Positions 55,231-64,000 of a DNA stretch of 64,000 nt are shown one piece after another. Below the pieces are notes generated by a model. The model did no database searches and was not told the DNA's origin. It saw nothing but the letters and a program-made list of their open reading frames with translations. Each line of letters begins with the position of its first letter. Position 1 is the stretch's first letter. The stretch comes from Schistocephalus solidus (lineage: Eukaryota > Platyhelminthes > Cestoda > Diphyllobothriidea > Diphyllobothriidae), in contig WEDG01000804.1 of the NCBI GenBank assembly GCA_017591395.1, positions 1 to 64,000 of the forward strand. Direction: 5' to 3'. Both the position numbers and the translations under genes were made by a program.

Positions 55231-55662
55231 TCTCCTCAGACTCATAACCTGTGATCGGGCAGGTGTTGCCATGGCGAATAGCCTGGTAAGTTTCCTCCAC
55301 AGCCTCGACCTCGATGAGCTCTTCGTTCTTCAGCGTGATCCCAATGCAATTTTTGGAAAAAGCGACTCCTTGGTATAAACTTCCTAGAACAGGTTCTCAT
55401 GCGTTTGGAGTTAGCAGACTTACTGCTCCAGGTCTTGGTCTTATCTGGGCATCATCTCGAGCGTGTTCAGTTGGACTGCTTTGCAGAAGGGTCCCACAGG
55501 TCTCTCCTGGAGCATTTTGAGGCAGAAGGATTGGCCGACTATGATAAACGACTACTTTTGAATTTGAATCCCATTATCTCCATCGCAATCAAAATTTGTT
55601 CGCATCTTATTCGACTATGTGACAAAGAGCAGGAGAGTTTCCTTAAATATCTCGTTCAAAAG
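55231..55662 (+). CDS. Unidentified host coding exon(s), plus strand
   Basis: Acceptor TTTTGCGCAG ends at 55,230. The frame from 55,232 reads LLRLITCDRAGVAMANSLVS, FLHSLDLDELFVLQRD, AIFGKSDSL to 55,372 and then hits a stop. Another frame continues as VLMRLELADLLLQVLVLSG, HHLERVQLDCF, NLNPIISIAIKICSHLIR and ends FLKYLVQK at a good donor (AAAG/GTTAGT, 55,662). The two parts join if 55,373-55,392 (GTATAA...ACAG) is a 20-nt intron, or if there is a one-base shift. The protein is Leu-rich and helical, like a HEAT/ARM-type solenoid. I do not recognise the family. The rest of the gene is not identified. Confidence 0.55.
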
Positions 55663-55789
55663 GTTAGTTTTTTGATTACAGTTGTAGCTGTAATCGTCTA
55701 AAAAGCTTCTTTGTATTGCCCCTCTCTTTCCAAACCTTTTTGTCCCTCATTTGCACGTTTAGACAGACTGATCTCAGAAAGCAAGTACA
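55663..55789 (+). other. Start of the following intron
   Basis: It follows the donor at 55,663 and runs into R1 copy h; nothing else seen. Confidence 0.4.
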
Positions 55790-56477
55790 TTCGTACTATG
55801 CACTTGCATATATTTCACTATGGTGAGATGGCTGCTCCATATCCCCTGAGTTTGTGAATCCTGGTGTGTGCGTTATGGGGGCCAGGTCGTGCTGTGGCGC
55901 GCGAAGACGGGTACGCCAATCCGTCAGTTAATGCGCCCACTCCCACATCAGGCAACTGACTGGCTCGGACAGTGGTCTGATTGTGGGGGGTGGGGGAGAG
56001 TGAGGTCGAGAGCTCAGCGTATTTTCCTCACTATAAACAATCTGACGCGCTTGAAACTATCACGGTGCGCTAAAAGCCGTGGCTTGGAAGGTTGCCAACT
56101 GACGGGATAACTCGGACCGCGTGGTCAGCCCAATGTGTGTTTTGTGTGGAGTGGCTGACTGGCGGACTGAGAGTCAGGTTGCAATGGCTCCTTCTTAATG
56201 TGGCCTTTATGGCACTCCCACTCCGTGGGATCCGAGCCAGGTGTGGTGGCACGCCCAGGGGCGGCTTAGGCCGCGCCAGCCACCTGCGCCCTCTCCCATC
56301 TCCGGTCTTCTTTGACTCTGTCTTGACACCGGACTCAGGTGGGGAGGAGGAGAGAGTGCGGTAGCTGCAGCGCAAGGCTACTATCACTTAAAACTAATTC
56401 ACGCGCAAGTCACCGTCTCTGCACCACCTGGTGTGGAGCATACGGTGGACCTCGTCGAAATCGACGGTCGAACTGCC
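55790..56477 (+). repeat. Dispersed repeat R1, copy h
   Basis: The best-preserved copy: first-half sequence cacatcaggcaactgactgg; second half ggttgccaactgacgggata, gtggctgactggcggactga, gggatccgagccaggtgtgg; end gcatacggtggacctcgtcg and aaatcgacggtcgaactgcc. Its end directly abuts the next repeat at 56,478. Confidence 0.8.
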
Positions 56478-56857
56478 AGGTCGGAAGTAAGGTATAACGC
56501 CTTTGCCATATAAGATTCATACTACTTGAAGTACTACTTGTTTGTAGAATGGGCTTTACGTGGTTATTCCACAGAGGTTGATTGTCTTCGACCCAAATGT
56601 TTATTGAAATTTCAGGTCTGACCCTAAAAGGTCATGTCCGATTCATCTGACTCAATGTCCTGCAATAAATAATTTCAGAAATTATTTCCCCGATTATTCT
56701 CTGGAGTCCATATACCAGAAACCGCATAGAGAACACTGGGGGACCCACTGAGGAGCCGAACCCCTCGTTGTTGCGTCACGCAGCAGCAGAAACATCGGAG
56801 AAACACGTGTCTGGGCTTTAAGCTAGTACCTAGGTCGGAAGTACGGTAAAATGACTT

Positions 56858-56861
<4 letters not shown>
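56478..56861 (+). repeat. Second copy of the 54.35-55.22 kb element's units, in direct orientation
   Basis: aggtcggaagtaaggtataa to aattatttccccgattattc corresponds to 54,878-55,110. The following ctggagtccatataccagaa to aagctagtacctaggtcgga corresponds to the central block at about 54,762-54,880. The unit order (arm part, then centre, then start of arm) implies a tandem unit of about 370 bp. Confidence 0.75.

Positions 56862-56909
<48 letters not shown>
56862..56909. repeat. (TA)n microsatellite, 48 bp
   Basis: An uninterrupted TA dinucleotide run that replaces the arm sequence after catata in the adjacent repeat. The equivalent place in the 54.35-kb element reads catataag. Confidence 0.95.
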
Positions 56910-56911
<2 letters not shown>

Positions 56912-59570
56912 AATAACAGAGGTGGTTTGCATCCCGAGATAGTATAATGAAAATAAAAATGCACTTCGGGAAATGGAGTTGTACTCGTAAATTTTCAAGT
57001 TGGTGACACCAACCCGTCGTCTGACGACGTCGGTATGTCAGAGCCGAATGATCGATCAAAAACGTACGTTTGCCGACCTTGGCTTCTCTAATGGTTACCT
57101 AATTATCACTGCAAAAATCTAACACTTTAAGATGCAGAAGGACCCGACCAAAATCGGTGCGTCAGGAAGGAAACACCAGGTTGTGAGTGCGGGCTGTCCA
57201 ATTCGGGTCAGACAGTATTTGTGATTAAGAGATGGATGGGGCAGGAAGAAAAATCCTGTTGGCGGGTTGCAGGTGGCAGGTCATCATCCATCTCCACTCC
57301 ACCGAATAAGACAGAAGAAGAAGGGTGCTTAGGCAGATATCAACATCAATGAGGAAGACCGGTTATGGGAAACAATAAGCTAAACTCCGATTGGAAACTC
57401 TAGCCGGAAACGCCAGCAAATAAAGTCATGACTTAGCATGAACAGGGTCCAGAAGAGAGTCAAGCCAGCTGCCAATTCACTGAGAGGGAAATGAACAGAG
57501 TACTGCAACGAGGCAGGCAAAACGGAGATTAGTAATTGCGAAAGGTCGATGTCTGTCTCTGATCATGGGTTCGAGTGAGAATCCGAATCGTCAGACCAAT
57601 CAACTCCTTGTTCCATTGGTCACATCTTCGCTGCCTTTTACTTTCCTCATGAATTAATTGCTAACTTTGAGTAAAGCAGTCTATTTGAAGCTTCATTGGC
57701 ATAGACTGAAAGCGAATATGGTTCCACCTGTAACCCCAAAAGATCGTATCATCTTCTTTTTTAAGATCGACGACCGCGGAACAACTTAAGTTTCCAAGAA
57801 GGTAGTCGATGTCTCCAACGGATGAGAGAGTTCCCACCTGACAGTTCCGATAAATATTTACTAGGACACAAGCGTGTGTACAAACAGCTGTTGGAGGCGA
57901 AGTAAGAAGCGTTGATATCAATGTGCAAACGTTGGAATGACATTTGACAACACTAAACCTTCCAAAATGCAATATCCTTCAGATGCAGCGAAAGCAATTG
58001 GAATAAGTCAGTAGATGCTATCGCCGAATGTACTCGGTAAAATTTGAGCCCGGTATATCAGACGGTGAGATAGTTTTTGCTTAAAGTGGTCATCGTTTAA
58101 CTTGACCCAGTTCAGAGTCTGGGTGCGCAAGCACCTGCAATTGGGCTGTGGTTGGCTGACGATAGCCGATGGGTCGGAAACGGCCCTTCATCGTTGTCCA
58201 TAACAATTCGCTCGGCCACGAGAGAGCACTGCATAACGCATAAAGTACCTTAATATGTCCAGGGGCAATTAGCCTCTCTTGTTAGTTTAATATGCTTATT
58301 ACTATTAGTACTGATACTACTTATAATATTACTACTTCTTATATCAGCAAGTCTCAAGTGCGGTCTTGAACGTGGACACTGTCTGACATACAGATGAGAA
58401 CAACGCGTACCGGCACTTGTCACGAGTGTCTCCCTCTCTCAACCTGAGGAACTGTGGTGAGTAATGCTCCGAACAACCCAGGACAACGCCCATCGCATTA
58501 ATAGAAATTAAAGCCCGCCAAGCGAGAGCGGGATTGCAGCTGGATAAAAAGCCTGGCAAGGAGTGAGCACGTCTGGTTGAGCTGACTGGTCTACGTAGTC
58601 AAACGAGCAGTACATACAGAAGTTTGGAGGGAAAGGGCGGTAAATTCAGCAACGATGTTGACACACAAGCAGTGTGTAAAGACCACAACTGATGATTCAG
58701 AGGAATGTGCTATGAGCACAAAGTCTGCGTACATTTTATTGCTTGGCTCCTTTTTAAAGATAGACAGCTCTCGGGATAAAACACTCACCTCCCTGTAGAC
58801 AAGCAAGGAGTTATTTTACTGCCACACCCAGCGGGTTAACTCTGTCACCACTCCCTTGGTCAATTGATGAGAAGGCGAAACGGTGGTCTATATAACCTCC
58901 AACCACATCATGGTAAGGTATTTCTACTTAATACCATGGAAGATTTCCCTAACCATTTTCAGAGAAATGCAAACCCAGAACATAAAGCATCGAGAGCTAA
59001 CTGTTGGAGGTGACGCCCCGTAAAGTGAAAACCATGAGACCCCTAGGTACGCAGTGAGCGACTTAAACAAAGTCGTTCCTCCCAGTCAAAATAAGTCATT
59101 AAGTTTGCATGAAGAAGGCCCTCCAACTACTAGCCCTCAGTGACTTTGAAAGGATGCCCGAGGTTGGCATCCTTCGACCAACTTATGGTAAATAAGTCAG
59201 AAAGGGCCATTCCAGTGTAATTGACTTTATCGATATCACTTCCTGATGTTGAATGCGCTAGCCATTCTCTCTTTTTCTCTCTCTCCCTCCCGCCTAAAGC
59301 TGGAATGCGTTCAAACAAATTGGTCCACGTGCACTCGAAACTTTGACTGGCATGTGAAAGTAGAGGTTGAACGTAGGAAACTCCTATTTTCATTCAGTGC
59401 TTTCGTAAGACGGTGTTTAACCTTAAAGTTAATCTAAATGCGAAACATAGTTTGGAATTTAACTTCCCAAAATGATAACGCGCAATCAAAGTCCGAGACT
59501 GCCAACGAAAAGGACTTTACATTTAGTCTAAGATTCGTGTCGTGTCGGTATCATGCAGACTTAACAGAGA
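56910..59570. other. No gene recognised
   Basis: Several frames of 60-105 codons occur but none has a domain, splice context or conserved motif that I can support. No repeat shared with the rest of the window. Confidence 0.4.
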
Positions 59571-59571
59571 G

Positions 59572-60050
59572 AGACGCTTTATTTTAGTTGTATCATTTCA
59601 AAAATTTTTAGCGAAAAAGGCCACCATTCACTGTGGATAAAATTAGTATGCAACAGAGATAACACTAGAAGAAAACAAAAGATATATAGTGACCGAAAGC
59701 TGCAACGATCATCCGTAAATGCTCCGCAAACTTGCGCCATATTTGCTTCAAAACGGTGCCACCGTCGTTTGCGATTGACCTCCTTATTGAAGTTAATATA
59801 AAAAAATTGGTACATAGCAGTATCTAACGAGAAAAATTTGCCAGCCCATGTACATTAAAAAAATTAACATATGAATGATGAAAAAATGGCGGTTCAAATT
59901 TAAAAGGCCTCCGCTGCAGATTTACTTCACTTTGATGCAGTAACAGCACTAAGCGCGTGAGAGGAGACATTCCGAGTAGAAGTTGAGGGCCGGTATCTTC
60001 CCTGCAACAAGCAGAGCCCCTAAACGGAAGCAAGCGGGAGCTCCATCGCC
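59572..60050 (-). repeat. Dispersed repeat R3, copy 1
   Basis: On the minus strand this matches 63,040-63,500 over its length at low to moderate identity. Landmarks: gaaccgccattttttc, atgtacatgggctggc, acgacggtggcaccgttttg, cacagtgaatggtggcc, and a shared end aaaataaagc followed by a TC run. A short frame ends with FIHSEWWPFSLKIFEMI. Confidence 0.55.
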
Positions 60051-60119
60051 GGCTGACACAAAGTCAACGAATCTAGCCAGTGGATTGTGTCTTCTAATTT
60101 ACTTGCTCGTGCTACAGGC

Positions 60120-60330
60120 GTTACTAAGGTAGTTCAGTGGTTAATCATCCGGCACGAACTGGGAAGGGGGGGTGCGATGGTAAGCCTCAAAAGCACAGCC
60201 CCACTGCCTGTAAGACCTGCCTACTTCCCAGTATAAGTAGCGGGAGTCCTCTCCGCGTTAGTTAGCCGGGTCTGTCCAGCTCTGTCACGGAGTCATAATC
60301 AAAATCCTACCTTCACTGACACGGAAGCAC
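60120..60330 (+). repeat. Possible tRNA-derived SINE of another family
   Basis: The A-box match TAGTTCAGTGG (60,130-60,140) lies in a D-arm-like context (ggtagttcagtggttaatca). A B-box is not clear. The downstream body shares no sequence with the other SINE copies. Confidence 0.35.
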
Positions 60331-60449
60331 TTAAACTAAAACGTCCGGAGTGGATGCTTTCGTGTCTGCTGATCAGAAAACGTAAACTGGGTTAAACTAG
60401 GACGAAGACTGAAACATTCAGCTGTTGCGTGGAGCCCTGGAAGGGTTGG

Positions 60450-61110
60450 TCAGAAATCGTAAGACAGACAGGTTGAAAGTAGATCAAGTTTGTTTGGACA
60501 GGAGTACAGAAAGAAAGAAAATGGAGTGCGTAGAAGGAGAGGGCAGGGGAAAATACATAAGGGGAAAAGAGAAGACGGACATTCCGAGACAAATTAAGTT
60601 AACAGATGACAGCGAGGTCACAAGAAAACGGGAGAGGTCGCAAGTTAAAGACGTGGAGGGGAACAGAGGAAAGCAGAGCAGGGGATAAAACGGTAGCTAG
60701 AAATGGAGTATAAGATGACAAAGGAGGAGGGGGAGGAGAAGGAGGAGGAGGAGGAGAAGGAAAACAGGAAAAGTGGACAGCAAACATATAAGAACATTGA
60801 GGGAAAAAAAAGATATAAAAAGTAAAGGAGGAAAGTATGATGACGAGGGGATGAGAAAGCGTAGAAGCACGCGGAAGGGAGGGGGGAGTTGAGGAAAGGA
60901 AGTGGAAGGAGAGGCATGTAGGGAGACGGAAGGTACCGAATTAGGAATGAATGACAGGAGAAAAAGCACAGAACTAAAAAAAAAGAAGCGAAGGAGGGAG
61001 AAATTGCGAAAGATGGAAGGCAAAACCAAGACCCACGATGCGAAAAAGCAGAAGATAATGGATAAAAAGCGATCGACGACGTCAGAAAGAGGGGAAAGGG
61101 AGGGTGGAAA
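60450..61110 (+). repeat. Polypurine (A/G-rich) low-complexity block
   Basis: About 650 bp in which the plus strand is almost all A and G, including a (GGA)n-rich core at 60,720-60,775. Open frames on both strands here arise from the composition. Confidence 0.85.
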
Positions 61111-62337
61111 ATGAGAAAACTGCCCGACAGGTGTTTGCGGAAAGCGATGTTTGCGATGAGTTAACGCGCAAAGGCAAGCCAATTTATGGTCTGCGTAACG
61201 AATGTTGAAATGTAAATGAAAAGGAGTCCTGTTCGTTCCACGAGCACTGAGGTGGAACGGGGTGTTGGGTGGGTGGTTGGAAGTGGTGAGTGTGGGGAAT
61301 GGGCTTGCATGTCACGCTGAGCGGGAGATGGATAACGGCAGTGGTGAAAAGGTACGGACTAGCAACTTTCACTGTGCAATTGTGACCATGCCTGCGCGCG
61401 AAAGCCCGTTCGCCAAGGCCTAGGACAAGGCGCTAGGGATTTTTACATGTCTATCACTGTAAAAACGCACAGTCACAGTAAAAAGTTTGGTATTTAAGCG
61501 GAACGAGGACGAAATGCGAATGGGAGGCGTCGGCGGTGGTGGTAGTGGAGGATGTTTGAAAAACCCACAATGAAGTCAACAGCTCTCCCTGAACTTGATA
61601 ATGCACCCGTCATGGCAACTCGCCTCGCACGTCCATGGCACGCGTGAACGCACATTTCATACCCCCTCCCTCTCTCTCCCCTGCCGCCCGACAAGGTGGG
61701 CGTCGGAGGAGAGAGTGAGGAGAGCGCTACGAATGTGAACCTGGATACAACAGACTTTCAGCAAAATCGCCCTCCTCAGCGGACCGTGTTTGTCCTTCTC
61801 GCTTGTGCCAGACGCGAAAGGACGACTGCACCGGTCAGATTAAGCCTCAGCTTCGAAAGCAACAATTATGTCGCAGTACATGTGCCTTCACGAGAAGGGT
61901 AGGGCCAAAATTGTTGTTGCGTAGACCGACTTTGTCTGTTTAATAATGCAACAAGATCGGAAAGAATTTGCCGCCTGCCGCCTGCTTCCTCGACTTTGCG
62001 GAAGGGAGCAATGTGAGGTTCTCAGCGAGCATACATAGGGGTGGGGGCGAGTATGGGCTCTCACAAGATGCGGCCAGGTGTCCGGACGGTCAGCAAATGG
62101 AGCGGAAAGGCAAATAAACTCCTCCTTTGCCCTGTTTGTAGTAGAATCTTGCTTTATTATTGCATGAAGAAAAATATCGTCACACTGGTCCACAATAAAA
62201 CTGTATTTCCGCCTAAAGGAAGTTAAGCATCAGCGCAGCGACCAGGTCACGGCTGAAAAATTACGTCAGTTTGGTGCGGAGCCCACCTACAAACTACAGA
62301 CAAACCAGAAACCAGACGAAAATAAATGACAAAACAA
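61111..62337. other. No gene recognised
   Basis: Short frames on both strands have no recognisable domains. 61,640-61,700 has a pyrimidine-rich run. No shared repeat was seen. Confidence 0.4.
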
Positions 62338-62575
62338 GGGGGCTGGAATACTCACTTCTGGCTTACTAGCCGTCATCAGCCAGCCATACCCAATTCCCTG
62401 TGCTGCACAACCAGAGGCTCCAACACGCGACCAGTTGAGTATATGTCCAACGGTCTAACCATTGAGTCTCGGGTGTCATAAAATTTGGGGCTGGATATGG
62501 CTGACTGATGATGGCTAATAAATCAGAAATGGTAATTACAGTCTCCCTTATCTTTTTCAGTAATATTCCTGTGCA
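62338..62575. repeat. tRNA-derived SINE, head-to-head inverted pair (copy 6)
   Basis: The left part is a reverse-oriented body (ggctggaatactcacttctg, gccgtcatcagccagcc) plus a reverse tRNA-like head (aacggtctaaccattgagtc). The right part is a forward body (ggctggatatggctgactga, ggctaataaatcagaaatgg, cagtctcccttat). Same arrangement as at 49,385-49,740. Confidence 0.65.
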
Positions 62576-63039
62576 TATCATACTAGCTGTTGACCCTTCA
62601 ACTGCTGGTTTAGCCGAGGGAGTGGACTGTCGCCGAGATAAGTCAGGAAGTGTCAATGCCGCTGACTGCAGCAAACGTACCGCCAATAGCCTTTAGGCCG
62701 AAGGCAAAACGGTTCGATCGGTTAACTGCTCTACTGAGAATCTGGTGGATCAGCCTCCAGACCATTCACGGGCATCTCATTAAAAAGAAACAGTCAAAAG
62801 TGCAAAATGCCATATGGATGCAACACGAACCTCACGGAGACCTGCTCTTTTTCCTCAAGTTCGTGCCTAAAGACATCTCCTTTCAGGAAGTTAACAGATT
62901 TCAGATTAAAAAATCACAATGTTTAGGTCTTTTGAGCCTACAACCCGAAGATACGGCTTGTGTCACTTCTTATGAAACAGTGCTTATATAAGTTTTCAAA
63001 ATTTAATAATGCTCTGGAAGCGGAAACTTGATTAGCAGG
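62576..63039. other. No gene recognised
   Basis: A 113-codon plus frame (62,650-62,991) has a plausible helical segment (DLLFFLKFVPKDISFQEV) but no splice or family support. Confidence 0.3.
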
Positions 63040-63500
63040 AATCATAAGCTCAAGTTGTGCTCTGCACGGTAGAATGCCGGTCACTTCATTAGAATTTTCC
63101 CAGGGCACTGCGTGAATCACATCCCACTCATTATCGATGTCTGCACTAACGCGGGTTTTTGAAATTGAGCCGCCATCTTTTCTACTCTCAATTCGCATGT
63201 GAATCCTCTTATATGTACGTCGATTGGCCTATTTCACCCATTATATACTTGAATTTAACAAAATTGGTTTATTTGAACAAAAATGAGGTCATCAGCGCAC
63301 GACGCTGGCACAGTTTTGAAAGAAGTCGATATTTGGAAGCGCATTCAAGGACAATTCGTCCTGAGGTCAATGTATGCATTCTTCGGCCATTCACTTGTGA
63401 TCTTCTGGTGTTGTGTGGTTTGTATGCCCAACCTTATTCACGGTGAATGGAGGACATTTTTTGCTGAAAGTTTTGGAATTTTACTTTCAAAATAAAGCTC
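63040..63500 (+). repeat. Dispersed repeat R3, copy 2
   Basis: Plus-strand counterpart of 59,572-60,050. Landmarks: gagccgccatcttttc, atgtacgtcgattggc, acgacgctggcacagttttg, cacggtgaatggaggac, and the end aaaataaagctctctctct. A 70-codon frame (63,283-63,495) ends NLIHGEWRTFFAESFGILLSK-like, similar to copy 1. Confidence 0.55.
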
Positions 63501-63567
63501 TCTCTCTATTGCGTGAAAAAGGCCGATAATCATTCGTTACGTTCCTTTTACAGGATCCTACGTCTTC

Positions 63568-63654
63568 CTCAAGGTTCGCGCCTTACATTATAGAACATTT
63601 ATGCGTAAAAACAAAGTTCGCACCTTACATTATAGAACATTTATGCGTAAAAAG
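63568..63654. repeat. Tandem duplication of about 44 bp
   Basis: gttcgc(g/a)ccttacattatag followed by aacatttatgcgtaaaaa occurs twice in a row, with one base difference in the first 10 bases. Confidence 0.85.
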
Positions 63655-64000
63655 TCCACTAGCAAGTTGTCTTTTATGAGCAGGAGCACCGCAATCAAAC
63701 GGATGTAATCATTTCCACTTGAAAGCTTGTTAACCAGCAGTATTTGAAAGTACGCAACATTTTGGCCATTGAATTTAAAACACACTTGAGATGCATCCAT
63801 GGATCAAAGTGTATTTTACACCCGAATTCCGCCTGTTAGCTTTTATGAAACAAGCCATTACGCTTACTAGTAGGGTTAACCTTGTGGCCATGTAGGCGGT
63901 TGGACGAGAAAGCTTTATTTACACGCCAGCGTATACGAGCCAATGGAAATTTGAGGATCTGTTGGGCGAAGCTGAGTTCGGCGCGCGCCGGTGCTATATC
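63655..64000. other. Window end; nothing recognised
   Basis: No coding, RNA or repeat signature that I can support. Confidence 0.4.

Noticed and set aside
57661..58806. Minus frames of 60-103 codons considered as upstream exons or Ig domains of the DCC-like gene
   Set aside because: No Cys-Trp-Cys Ig pattern, no FN3 core and no matching splice phases.
60425..61182. Overlapping frames of 60-160 codons, Lys/Glu-rich on plus and Phe/Leu/Ser-rich on minus
   Set aside because: They follow from purine-only composition; no domain, splice or start context.

Overview
This is eukaryotic, intron-rich, repeat-rich DNA. The best fit is a parasitic flatworm, probably a tapeworm of the diphyllobothriid type. 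The reasons are CR1-like non-LTR elements, an RTE-like element with a C2H2 zinc-finger tail, GIY-YIG Penelope-like fragments and tRNA-derived SINEs, all of kinds I associate with cestode and trematode genomes. The taxon is an inference; no rRNA or mitochondrial marker is present.

Positions 1-19,300 are mostly nested non-LTR retrotransposon debris of the CR1 type. There is a 3' scrap at 1-700, element A (+, to 5,219), element B (-, 5,264-9,120), element C (-, 9,552 to about 13,700, with the longest open reverse transcriptase frame, 586 aa), a 5' piece D (-, about 14,219-15,000) and a badly decayed copy E (+, 15,757-17,460). A candidate solo LTR follows near 18.7-19.3 kb. Positions 20,600-25,050 hold an RTE-like element on the minus strand: endonuclease, reverse transcriptase, then degenerate C2H2 zinc fingers. 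About 25-28.4 kb is non-coding sequence with short tandem repeats and fragments of a dispersed repeat (called R1 here).

Positions 28,427-50,277 contain the main host gene, on the minus strand. It is a netrin/RGM receptor of the DCC/neogenin/Frazzled/UNC-40 family. I reconstructed 17 exons from splice sites; all junction phases agree and give one continuous frame of 1,101 residues ending in a stop. It encodes five fibronectin type III modules, one transmembrane helix and a proline-rich cytoplasmic tail that ends in the family's C-terminal P3 motif. The immunoglobulin domains, at least one FN3 module and the start codon are not in the recognised part; they must lie above 50.3 kb or outside the window. 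Its introns carry R1 copies, SINEs, two Penelope-like endonuclease fragments, a tRNA-like sequence and a 495-bp (GA)n tract. An 18-codon, frame-neutral exon sits between what should be FN3-4 and FN3-5, where vertebrate DCC has an alternatively spliced linker.

Positions 50.3-64 kb are mainly intergenic or intronic repeats: three R1 copies, an 875-bp inverted-repeat element (54,350-55,224), a (TA)n tract, a polypurine block and two copies of an unrecognised repeat (R3). One unidentified plus-strand coding stretch (55,231-55,662) directly abuts the inverted-repeat element. It contains either a 20-nt intron or a frameshift.
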